From Diabrotica undecimpunctata (lineage: Eukaryota; Arthropoda; Insecta; Coleoptera; Chrysomelidae), in contig NC_092804.1 in NCBI RefSeq assembly GCF_040954645.1, positions 95,296,862 to 95,360,861 on the forward strand: a DNA stretch of 64,000 nucleotides, written 5' to 3'. Shown one piece after another: positions 1 to 10,357 of the stretch; positions within the stretch are counted from its first letter, which is position 1, and the number at the start of each line of letters is the position of its first letter. The notes under the pieces were generated by a model. The model was not told the DNA's origin. It saw nothing but the letters and a program-made list of their open reading frames with translations, and did no database searches. A program made the translations under genes and the position numbers.

Positions 1-1841
1 CCATATCATATAGATGTTTAGGTTTGTAGTAATATAGTTTCAACTAGTCCTAATAAATTAAGCCCTCATTGAACTCTTGAGTGATTAATAGAATCTGTTC
101 GCTCTAGTGCCAACGTTGGGTAAACTTGATAGGACTTTGTTTGAGTTTGTGTTGTGAATGGTTCTTGGTCGTATCTTTTAGAGGTTGTTAACACACCTCA
201 GTAGCGTAGTTTATTTATAGTTTTACTAATACTTGGAAATATAGAATTTAAGTATTGTTGAAGGTTAATTTACTCTATATAAGGTTGAATTGAATTATAT
301 TGAATATATTGGTATTGAGATTGATATTGCTATAAGGTTATTGAATTATATTTAGAAATTACCTAAGTGATTGGGTTATATGTTTTTTTTTTACTCTTCT
401 TAATACTTTGTCTAAATAAATTAAATTATTTTAATTTTTTTGGTAAATTACGCATTATTAAATAGATCACATGCTGTCTGTCTACTGTACGTCTGTCAGT
501 GTCATTACTTTTATCCCATCTCCTGAGTAAACAGTGTGGCTGATAAGCTCAAAATCCTTGTGGTTGACACCACAACGTTTCGGCTTCATCATATTCATCG
601 TCTGGTTTGTCTTTAAGGCTAGATTGTCCTAGACAATAAAAAAAAAGGAAACTTCTGGTAAGTGGAAAGTTTTCCTTTTTTTTTCTGGAGTTGAGGGAGG
701 ATGTAGCAGTCACAACTGCTAACATATAATTAATTAATATAATTTATTATTAAAATCCTAAAACCCCTCAGAATCCCGTTTATGAAACGTTTATGGGCAA
801 TAGACGAGAACGATGCGCAAGTGTAACAACTACAGGTCAAGAGGTGCTCAGCTAAGGTCAGTTTTGGCCAACAACTCACACTGAGAGGTTTATTTCTCCA
901 AGCCTTTACCGGCACTTTTCGTCTTAAAACCGGGTAGAAAATCTGGGATTGGATTTAATATTTTCCCCGAACATCAAGGGAGAAATTGGAACAAATGATA
1001 AAAATCTTGATTGAAAAAAAACCGGCTTCCAAATCTACTGAAATAATTATTTAAAACCCAGGTGAGCAATTAAATCATTTAGTTTTATAGGCCTATCATT
1101 TTATTGATATTTTCATTGTCTTTTGAAATATTAAAAGTGTAAAATCCGAGTTTTCTCATATGTATCATGTGGCCTTGAGCCTAGATCATAAATTTATCGG
1201 ACACCTAATTAGTTTTTCTGTTTTTTTTTGTATACCTACTCGGTATAAAAACTTTCATGCCTAATTTACTAGATATTCTTTAAATGCGCAGACGCAATAA
1301 ATAGACAGGATGACAGTCAGCTGATAAAATAAAATGTTTGTTTATTGTGGTAATTCGATGTAAGAGTATGTGTTGACAGTCATCTTTGGGTGCCTTGATG
1401 TTTCTCTAAATGTTATTTTTTGTAGATTTCACCCGATTAGGATAACGTTTAATATTAGAATTAGTTTAACCGAACACCTACTTCAACCCATTGGTAACCA
1501 GGAACCGATTGTCTCCAGAACCACAGCGTTCTTCTTCATTCGTTTTTTTCGGAGCCTCAAGGATCGTCAGAGTCTTAAGGGGACTTATCCAGGACCGCTG
1601 TAGTGTTGTGACAGACATTAACAACTAGTTTCTCAGGGTTAAGGTTTTTTCTTGTAATTTACAACTTTGTATATGCATATACCAAGGTTAGTACTTATTA
1701 CAGTTTTTGTAACATCTATAAAAAGTTAGGTAAATAGTTATTAATTAATTAAACTAGATTCATTGATAGGGAAGGGGTTCATGATTTTTGTATAGCGGTT
1801 TTTAAAAGGGAAGGGAAGAAATTTATGTATCAGGGTTTTTA

Positions 1842-1927
<86 letters not shown>

Positions 1928-2590
1928 CCGAGTCTGTTGACCATACTTTTGTTCCACCATCAGTTTTGTTAGTTGTTAATATTATAAATATATTTGTTAC
2001 AAGTAGTTTTGCTTTTATTTCAGTTCCTGCTTACAGTTATAATATAGCAGAACAAGGTCAATAGTGTCTTTTCGGTTTTTAAACATTACTGCAGGGTATT
2101 AAATCAATAGTACTTTATTCCTTGTTGTTCATAACTTCATTTAGTTTTTTTTCGTTAATTTCCTTCAGAAATTAGCTGGCGCCCATATCAGTATTTTCCT
2201 AGGCATCTCCGTATATTCTCTTATCTTACCCCTTTTATAGTTCCAGATTTTCCGGTGCATTATTATATTGTATTCTTTTGGATAAAAAGATCTCTTTTCC
2301 ACTTATCTCAAAGCCAAATTCTAGTGTAATGAGGCTAGCCCAAATTCGTGCTTGAGGTTTTGTGTCTCTGTGTTCTTTTGAGCTAAGCCATTCTTTTTAT
2401 TATAACTTCTTTGCTAGTTCTTCTCTAATTGATCATCTCCTTCTCCATATACCACCCCTAAATTTTATTTAGGTTTCAATTGGCGCTTTTGCGTTTGAAA
2501 TTTGGTTAGGTTTCAATTGGCGCTTTTGCGTTTGCAATTTGAATAGGTTTCAAAAGGGAAGTCAACAAATCGGTACTAAGTTTTACTCTA
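1..2590. other. AT-rich stretch without a recognisable gene
   Basis: No open frame here looks like a protein. What can be seen is a long (TA)n tract (1847-1925), a perfect 7-bp hairpin near 559-576 (TTGTGGT/ACCACAA), and a direct duplication of about 41 bp near 2468-2550 around the phrase GGTTTCAATTGGCGC. Probably intergenic or ancient repeat sequence. Confidence 0.6.
1847..1925. repeat. (TA)n microsatellite
   Basis: Uninterrupted TA dinucleotides for about 79 bp. Similar tracts border most mobile elements in this window. Confidence 0.97.
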
Positions 2591-4050
2591 TATTCAGAAC
2601 GAATCATAACAATCCAACTAAAGTCGAACAAAGGAAAAATCGAACAAAGGAAAAATTAGCATTATTCAAGTCTATGCACCGACAGCAGAGAAAGAGGATG
2701 AGGAAATAGAATAATTCTACAAACAACTTGAATACATTCTGGAGTCGACCAAAAAAGAAGAGGTCACCGTAATCATGGGCGACTTCAACGCTAAAGTTGG
2801 TAAGGTGAAAACTGATGGATGCACTGGTGAATTTGGACTTGGACAACGAAATGACCGAGGTGAACGTCTCATACAATTTTGCTAAGAAAAATAATTTGTA
2901 GTAATGAACACAATGTTCAGATTACCAAACCGTAGATTGTACACGTGGACATCACCAAGGGATAATGCAGACAACATCGTCAGGAATCAAATCGATTATA
3001 TACTAATCAGAAGCCGGTTTAAAAACTCCATCACGTCTACAAAAACCTATCCAGGCACTGATATAGAATCGGATCACAATCCGGTGGTGGCTGTAGTAAA
3101 TATAAGATTCAAGAAACTACAGAAAAGTGCAGTTAAACAAAAAATAGACGTTAAGCAACTGAAAAACGCAACTATACTGGAAAGGACAAGAGAACATGTA
3201 AACAACAATCTTAGAAACATCGCTGCAAAAAATAGGAACACAGGCAATGTAGAGAATAAATGGATGGAGATAGAAAAGGCCCTTATGACAGCTGGTGAAG
3301 GCTCCTTGGCTCCAAGCAAAATTAAGAAAAAAGAATGGATGACAAACGAAATTTTGCATCTCATGGAGGAAAGGCGAAGAAATAAAACCAACAAGACAAA
3401 ATACAAAGAAGTGAACCGTGAAATTAAGAGAAAAATTAGAGAAGCCAAAGAGAACTGGGTTCTAGACAACTGCAGGGAAATATAGAAGAATATGATAGAA
3501 AGTACGATAGCTTTAACATGATAGCCCGAAACAAATAAACAGCACTATCATGAAATAAATGAACCAACAAAAAGAATAATTGAAGAAAAAAAGCAACTAT
3601 ACAGAAAATGGCTGACTACAAACAACGATGAAGTTTATAAAGAATATAGAGAAAAAGATAGAGAAGTGAAAAACAAATAACACAGCAAAAGAATGAAGAA
3701 TGGGAAAGAATCTGCTTAAATATTGAAACATATATAGGAGGTACAAGAACTTCGGAGTCATGGAAAGTACTGAGAGGATTGAAGCAAAACTCGAAAGAAA
3801 AAATTAAATTGGGAAATATACAGGACAAAGAATGGAAGGACTAACTACAAGGAACTATTAACAAAACAAAGACCACAATTCATTGGAAAAGAAAACAGGC
3901 GAAGACGAAGCATATTCCCACAACAAGAAACAGAAATAACAGATAGGGAAATGAGAACGGCCATAAAAGCAATCAAAAATAAGAAAGCACCGGGACCTGG
4001 AGGCATCTCACCTGAGCTTATAACATACGGATCAAAAAAATTACACCGGA
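2590..4050 (+). pseudogene. LINE A, 5' part: APE-type endonuclease and start of RT (degenerate)
   Basis: Part of the ORF2 protein of a non-LTR retrotransposon. The frame carries the exonuclease/endonuclease/phosphatase signatures IIQVYAPTA, VTVIMGDFNAKVG and SDHNPVV, then a basic linker, then the RT entry motif KNKKAPGPGGISPELI. Such proteins nick target DNA and prime reverse transcription there. It is dead: in-frame stops lie near 2711 and 2881-2895, several more fall between 3486 and 3850, and a 16-bp tandem duplication sits near 2625-2656. The longest open part is 2904-3485. The 5' end of the element is missing. The frame stops at the Polinton junction (4050) and resumes without loss at 40017. 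Clade not determined (RTE/Jockey-like). Confidence 0.9.
4045..4050. repeat. Left target-site duplication of the Polinton (ACCGGA)
   Basis: Six bases ACCGGA immediately before the element's terminal AGTAGAATAT. The same six bases follow the right end at 40017-40022. A 6-bp duplication is diagnostic for Polinton/Maverick integration. Confidence 0.95.
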
Positions 4051-4319
4051 AGTAGAATATGGGGCACTCAAACCAGACAGACAGACTGCGCATGCGTCGA
4101 CATTGACCAGACACAGCGTCGGTAAGCATTGGATCTGCATTACCGGCCAACGTGGTAACTTAGCATAGTTCCGAACCTTTTAGTCATGACCAAAACCATT
4201 TCAATTCTTTTAATTATATTTTAACTGTTTAATATTTTAATTTCTGTTAACCATTGTTTTATTCTTAGAATAATATTTTAAAATTAATTAATTTTTTTTT
4301 AATTAAAGAAAAAGTCATC

Positions 4320-4391
4320 CAGAGGTAGGATTTGAACCCGAATGAAATATTTACTAGACCAGCATACTGCACGCGACACCACGAGCTATTA
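4320..4391 (-). other. tRNA-like module with pol III B box inside left TIR
   Basis: On the minus strand a tRNA-like segment has a good B box (GGTTCAAATCC, complement of 4328-4338) and a weak A-box-like stretch GTGGTGTCGCGTGC. It does not fold into a proper cloverleaf with a paired acceptor stem, so it is a tRNA-derived relic rather than a tRNA gene. The mirror copy is at 39835-39905. Confidence 0.5.
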
Positions 4392-5769
4392 ATGTTATGC
4401 GCTTAAAAGAGTATAATAATATAATCCGGTTACCAGCTGTGTAGGAATTTAAAACATAGGTACTCCTCGTTTTTATTGCTGACAAATTAAGTGACTAAGA
4501 TGAATTATACTAAGAGATAGAAAAAAAAAAATTAGCAGGTTAGGTTCACGAAATAAATCAGTGCATTAACAACTCATTTATATTTTTTAAATAAAAATTA
4601 TCTATTATGAAAGAAAGTTATTAATTAGCACTAATAAACAAAAACTCTCATTGACCCAGCAATATTAATTTGATATAAAACGGTAAACCATGGTACAGGA
4701 TTTTAAATGGATAACTTAGAGAAATATCAGTCTCTAGCTGTTGGATATTTAATAAGATAACCCCATTGGTTGACTTTAAATGAATTTTAATATATATACT
4801 ACCCCTACAATTCATTGAACGTCTGCTGCTTGACAAAGGCGTACATTGACCTTTAATGCACACTGGTTGACACAGTTCTCTCATGCACACATATCTCGTA
4901 CACTGCTCAATATAGACATACAGTTTTAATGTTAACAATAATTTTAGGAATTTATTCAAAACGGGGTACTCAGAAACTTCATTTGCCTAATACACTTTTG
5001 CTATTCTAAAGCATTGTCCTTTTAAATGCAGCACAGATAAATGTCGTTTCAACCTTTCAATAAAACTTCTTACTTTCTCTCTCTCATACTTTAACTTATT
5101 GGTAAAAAAAACTTAAATTTAAAAAAAAAAGTATTCGGAATTTAATAACATTCATTCAATCTTGCAATTGGAATAATACCAGAAATAATTTTTGTGCACA
5201 GGGTTTTCAGAACTTTCATTTGTCTTTGGTATTCTAAACAATTGTCATTTTAAATACAGCACACACATGTGCGCGCGCGCGACGACCATCGCATCAACCT
5301 TTCAATGAACGATTCTTACTCTACTACTTAATCGTGTTACCAATAAAAATCGCCCGTGCAAGACGGAATAAGAACAGAGATGGTAAAAAGTTGGATAACT
5401 CTAGAATCAATAAAAATCCTTAATAGATGCCTAACAAATTATAATCGTGGCACAACACACAAAAAGAAAGATCGAATAAACATGAACCGGCCAATTAGTC
5501 TTTGACCACACCCATAGAAATTGTTAACAAAGGTTATAACAAATTAGATTTATACCAAAGACGAACTCCACCAAGGATAGAATACAAACGATCATCACAC
5601 ATACTTGGAAAAATGCAAAAATTCCACTTAAGTCGGCATTTTTAATAAAGCTTGCGATTTTATAGAACAATGGGTAATGGGTAGTTCATGCATTAGATAA
5701 CGGCAAACGTTTTTTTAAAAACATTTACAGTAAAGCAAAATTTAAAATAAGTGAAAAATTAATATTACA

Positions 5770-6500
5770 AGTTAATGAGGAGTCAGACAAGGAGCCACGA
5801 TATGTTCCAAGTTATTTACAAGTGATTTAAAGGATATTTAAAAAAAAAGTGGAATGGGAACAAAAAAGTTACTTAACGCAGTATTTGCGATTTGCAGATG
5901 ACATTGTACTAATTACTAGTACTTGTGTACAGGAGATATAAGAAACGTTAAAATGCTTAAGCATCGGGGATAGTAGGACTAACATATTGAGAAAATTAAC
6001 GTAATGTTACCTGAAGAAGTAGACTCTTGACGATAGGGAAATTAATATAATAAAAAAAAGAAAATCAAATTGCAAAATGACCAAAAGAACGAAAGGGATA
6101 ATAGTAGATAAACTCAGCTTTATTATAAAAGATCCAGTTAATTTAAAACGAGGTTTTTGGCACATGTATCCTCCCTGTTATGACCTGAGACCATGACAAT
6201 TAATTGTCAGACTTAAAGAGCTATTGAGAGACATGATAAAATGTAAGCTTAAGAGATCATTTGAGAATCGAAGATATAAGAACAAAACAGATTAAAGCTA
6301 TCGCAAAATCTAAATGACATGTGGTAAGTGGGGAAATACCACATAAACAATAGGAAGACCACGAAAATGGATCGAGGATATTAAAGAAAAGAGAGAGGAA
6401 GAAACCGGATAACTCAAGAATATGGAAAACACATGGTCCAGGACTCGACCAGAAGAAGCTGCTAAAGACCAATAAACGGCCCCAAATATTTCGACCCTTC
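5770..6500 (+). pseudogene. Decayed LINE RT fragment inside left TIR
   Basis: Degenerate plus-strand coding traces of a non-LTR reverse transcriptase: the palm motif LRFADDIVLIT near 5885-5920, and the C-terminal stretch with an RKWIEDIKE-like phrase near 6345-6395, with many stops and frameshifts between them. The same fragment is present in reverse complement in the right TIR (about 37830-38560), so this insertion predates the duplication or last homogenisation of the arms. Long antisense open frames here are shadows. Confidence 0.75.
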
Positions 6501-7349
6501 CAACAAAAGAAAAAAAAAATGAATTACAACTAAAAATATCAATATGATACATTTCATCGGTCATAGATTCCAAAGACTTAAAAACGGGAAAAATTATAAG
6601 TAAAAATAACATCTCTATTGTTTAATCAAAAATACTTTAAGATCACACAAGTTCTGACCAAATCAGTCGATTCGCTACCAAAAATTTGATTTACGAATAA
6701 AAACATTAGTGACGATTGACTGCAGATTTACACAATAATGGATCAACCTCCTTTGTTTTTAGAAATTTAAGGCGTAGAGCTGGAAAGGCTTGAAATAAAA
6801 AAAAAACATACAAAAATGTGTTTTATTTAAAAAGTAATTAACATACAATTTTATTATAATATTATGTAATAGGTTGTCAGCATAGTCTGTATACGGTCTA
6901 TCAAGCCATACATTATTCAACTTTTTTTGGTTGATAGATATCCATTGAATAGTGACAAGTAACCTAAAATCATTACAATAGCAATTAAATGTGATTTTGC
7001 ACTTTTACAATTTTACAAATTATACAACAGTTACATGTTTAGAAAAAGATATAATTCCTTAGAGAAAAATCATCTATGTCCAGAGGTTCTCAACCACTGG
7101 TGGTATATATCATTATTTTGCGTTGGTACGCAAAAACAGCTAAAATCAACACCACATAAAATAACACAAAAAATAATAATATTTTACGTTACAAGTTTAG
7201 TAGGTGACTCTAAAATTAACACTCGGGGCATTGTTAAAATACTGTTTTATTTAAGTTAGGTAGTACCAAAACTAAAAAAAAAAGAGTACATTACTCAAAA
7301 AGGTTGAGAACCACTGATCTATGTGATTTTACATAATTATATAATATGA

Positions 7350-7641
7350 GGGCCTGCGTAGCGCAAGCGGTAGGATGCTTGACTCGCAAGCCGGTGGTCC
7401 GGGGTTCGAATCCCACCGCCGGCAAGAACATCTAGACATTTTAAAAATGTCTATAGGCCCCAGGTCGACTCAGCCTGAATAAAAATGAGTACCTTGGGTA
7501 AAACCAGGGGTAATAATAGACGGTTGAAGCGTAGCACTAGCCATGTTACCTTCCTTGTATACCTTAGGCCCTAGATATAGCAGACTACCCTGCTATACTC
7601 CCAAAGCCGCGACAGCGGTATAAAACGGGAGACTATTATTA
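7350..7641 (+). mobile_element. tRNA-derived SINE in left TIR only
   Basis: About 292 bp flanked by a 12-bp duplication TATATAATATGA (7338-7349 and 7642-7653). The head is tRNA-like with a pol III A box (TAGCGCAAGCGGTAGG, near 7359-7374) and B box (GGTTCGAATCC, near 7401-7412). The body is unrelated to tRNA and the tail is an ATT-rich repeat. The right TIR has the empty site (around 36990-37010), so the SINE inserted after the arms were last alike. Confidence 0.9.
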
Positions 7642-8229
7642 TATATAATATGAAAAATATTATAGGCAACTTACATTCTACCAGCTTTTGTGTGCTGGGG
7701 TATTAGACACATAAATCGTCTCTATATTTGTTTACGGCTTGGCTATACTGAAAAAAAAGCAATCTATTTTGGCTATATGTAGTGTCTGTAAAGATAAGGT
7801 TTAAATATTAAGTGTTTCTGTCTTATAATAAACTGTACTCTGGTTGTTAAATTTAATTGTTACGTTCAGTAGTGGTTCCTAGCTATTGAAGTATACCTAT
7901 AACAAAAAAAATGTACGCAAAAGTGCAAGGGCTCGGACTTTTAATCAATTTGGTTCAAGCAAAATTCATTTGTTATAATTAGTTTCTCACTCTGTGTAAG
8001 CTTTTCCATAAAAATGTTAAATTTTCAGAGACAATAATTATTTCTAAAATAACTAAATTTTGCTTTTAACAGTAGTCGCCACGAGAAGGCATGATTTAGT
8101 GACTACCGGGAAGGGGTAATATTAGTATGGGACAAACAGTTAGTATGGAGGTGAAGGTATGCTTATCTGTTATCCGATACATAATTTAATGAGCAAAAAA
8201 AAACAGTATTGAAATAATATTACAAAAAT

Positions 8230-8860
8230 AAGGGTTCAGTAAACATCTTTTTATGACCTGTTGAACATCGTTTATTAGTTTTTGGATCATTTAGTATACA
8301 TTTTAGGTTCCAAAAGTAAAAAAATTTGAGTGGTTCAGAACAGATTCTTTTTGTGGCTTATTTGACCATCTTTTTTTAAATTATACAAAATATGGGCCAG
8401 TAAGCATCTTTTTATGGTCTGTTGAACATCTTTTATTAGATTTGTGCTTATTTTAGTATACATTTTAGGATCCAAAATATAAATAATTTGAGTGGTCCAT
8501 ACAGACATCTTTTTATGGCTTGTCATGACCATCTTTTTTTTAAATTATACAAAATATGGGTCAGTAAGCATCTTTTTATGGTCTGTTGAACATCTTTTAT
8601 TAAATTTGCGATTATTTTAGTATACCTTTTGGGATCCAAAATGTAAATAATTTGAGTGTTCCATACAGACATCTTTTTTTATGACTTGTGCTGACCATCT
8701 TTTTTTTTAATTATGTAAAATATTGGGTCAGTAAGCATCTTTTTATGATCTGTTGAACATCTTTTATTATAGTTTGGATTATTTTAGTATACATTTAGGT
8801 TCCAAAAATAAATAATTTAAGTAATCTATAACAGATTATTTTGACATCTTTTAAATTTTG
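8230..8860. repeat. 165-bp tandem repeat in left TIR, about 3.8 copies
   Basis: Units start near 8230, 8395, 8560 and 8725 with a regular 165-bp period. Each contains CAGTAAGCATCTTTTTATG, GTTGAACATCTTTTATTA and TAGTATACATTTTAGG. Within each unit ACATCTTTTT-like phrases recur as half-repeats. Mirrored at about 35815-36425. Confidence 0.85.
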
Positions 8861-9055
8861 GTATCTTATTTAAAACTTTGATTTGAGCTATTTTGAAAAT
8901 AATATTAGAAAACAGATAAGCGCTTATACCATAAGGATAAGAAAAGTAAATTAATTTAATCTGAAAAATAAAAAATAATAATACGTTAATACTATAATTT
9001 ACTAAAACTCTTATTATCTATATAAAATATTCTAAATTAAAAAAAAAAACAAATA

Positions 9056-9289
9056 TTAAATTTTGAGTTTTTTGTAACCGTAAGGTACCGATGTGAAATT
9101 TTCGGAAAATTTTCTCTTGGTAGAGTTAGGTCTATATATCTTTTCAAGAGTTTTTGTAATGGCACAATGATCTTGGGTCCTTTGTATCTGTTTAGTAACG
9201 ATAGAAACAGGATCAGCCTTTTCGAGAACCATTTCTTTAATTTTATCAAAGTTTATGGTTTTAGATGCTGCATTAAGTAATATTCTCAA
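9056..9289 (-). pseudogene. 3' end of Polinton polB duplicated in left TIR
   Basis: About 70 codons matching the last part of the DNA polymerase B gene of the right arm (35370-35584), ending at the same YKKLKI terminus. This copy keeps a glutamine codon (CAG) where the right arm has TAG (35450-35452). It has no upstream polymerase sequence; the similarity stops near 9275, which marks the inner end of the inverted repeat. Confidence 0.88.
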
Positions 9290-9700
9290 TCATCTACATA
9301 TTTCATTTACACTACAAGTAAAATATTAAACACCCCGTATAAACGTCTTAACGATTTCAACTGTTATTGCCCTCAAAATTCTTGTTAAGTTAATCAAGGT
9401 CGACAAGAACCAAGTTCAAAATACCAACGAATATAGGCGGGGCGTTAACCACGTACTCGTTTTCATAAAGGTTCGTGGTGAGGCCGGTCAGTGCTGTATA
9501 TATTCTACTTCACTTTGTGTTGGGTTGAAGTGTAACGGTGCTCAACATTTTTATTTAGGTAGGTACAGATCAAATTTTTAATTAAGATTAAGAAACTTTT
9601 TAATTTTATGTAATACTGATTTCTTTTTTAAAAACGTTTTAATTTAATAACATTTTGTATATTTATTTCAAAAAGGTTAATCATAAAATTAACAGATTAT

Positions 9701-9702
<2 letters not shown>
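9276..9702. other. Polinton interior, no gene seen
   Basis: Between the left TIR and the PLE1 cluster. No coding frame or family recognised. Contains a small GC-richer patch (GGCGGGGCG near 9437). Confidence 0.5.

Positions 9703-9774
<72 letters not shown>
9703..9774. repeat. (TA)n tract at the left edge of PLE1
   Basis: TA dinucleotides directly abutting the 3' end of PLE1 copy A. A short TA run also lies at the other end of the cluster (19424-19437). Confidence 0.95.
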
Positions 9775-9777
<3 letters not shown>

Positions 9778-9880
9778 AATAAGAAAAAAGAAGTACTTGT
9801 GACTCGTTTGGAACAAATATATAACTGTTTTGGATGGGTTGGAGTCAATAATAGGGCTATTGGTTAACTATTTTTTTAAT

Positions 9881-9918
9881 CTCGAGCTTTCAATTGTGTT
9901 TACAATTATTATCAAGAG
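9881..9918 (-). ncRNA. Variant hammerhead ribozyme, PLE1 copy A
   Basis: Same element as at 16290-16327, on the minus strand: CTC, UUGAUAA, U, stem AAUUGU-AAAC-ACAAUU, GAAA, GC, UC, GAG. Confidence 0.6.
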
Positions 9919-9977
9919 CTAAAAAAGACAAAATACTTACAAGGTTGAACTAAAAAGAAAAAACAATTTTTGTTAAC

Positions 9978-10241
9978 TTACCAAATAAAAATTAGTTTGG
10001 TAAGTAAAAAATCACTGCTTACATGTTCAAAATATTTTATATAAAAATGTTTTGATCTAAAAAATGTTTCTCCGAAAATTTCTATAATTTTGAAAACATT
10101 TTTTTTAATATAAAAATAATTGAATTTATAAATAAGTTCAAATAGCAACCAATTACAAATAGCCTCAATGTCATAAATGCCAACATAAAATTTTTTATTT
10201 TTGACAATTATATTGTCAAAAGTAAAACTTCGTTTAAACAT
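9978..10241 (-). CDS. 87-aa open frame in PLE1 3' region, copy A
   Basis: Lys/Phe/Ile-rich frame beginning MFKRSFTFDN, located between the RT-endonuclease stop and the hammerhead. It is open in all four PLE1 copies, but the copies are too similar for this to show selection. No domain recognised. Its 3' end coincides with a 10-bp inverted repeat and a splice-donor-like GGTAAGT. Could be chance in AT-rich DNA. Confidence 0.25.
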   Translation of the reverse strand: MFKRSFTFDNIIVKNKKFYVGIYDIEAICNWLLFELIYKFNYFYIKKNVFKIIEIFGETFFRSKHFYIKYFEHVSSDFLLTKLIFIW

Positions 10242-10357
10242 TCTTTTTTGTTTAGTAACAAAAAGAAGAAGATTTATTCACCCTTGACAGATGTCTGAAA
10301 GAATGTGATAGATATATGGAGAATTGAATATGACATTTTACAATTTTTATATATAAA

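Larger units (their letters stand above)
4051..9275. repeat. Left terminal inverted repeat of the Polinton
   Basis: Reverse complement of about 35366-40016, near-identical over long stretches by eye. Length differences: a SINE present only here (7350-7641), about 155 bp near 4150-4305 absent from the right arm, and about 110-130 bp near 5645-5775 replaced by a short different sequence on the right. The inner edge falls inside the 3' end of the polymerase gene (minus strand 9056-9289). It also contains LINE debris and a 165-bp tandem repeat that are mirrored in the other arm. Confidence 0.93.

Noticed and set aside
540..600. Possible hammerhead relic on the minus strand (TGATGAAGCCGAAACG)
   Set aside because: The C3 position is A, there is no stem II, and no flanking element is recognised.
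1370..1603. 77-codon plus-strand frame
   Set aside because: No recognisable motif, AT-rich context and no neighbouring gene structure.
6257..6612. Open frames of 71 and 100 codons (also 37726-38081)
   Set aside because: They are antisense shadows of decayed LINE RT sequence inside the TIR, hydrophobic because the sense strand is A-rich.
7351..7425. tRNA gene
   Set aside because: Good A and B boxes, but it continues into a non-tRNA body with an ATT tail and flanking 12-bp duplication, so it is a SINE head.
9655..9867. Tyr-Ile repeat proteins (also 42816-43105, 46760-46954, 54470-54782)
   Set aside because: Translation of (TA)n microsatellites.
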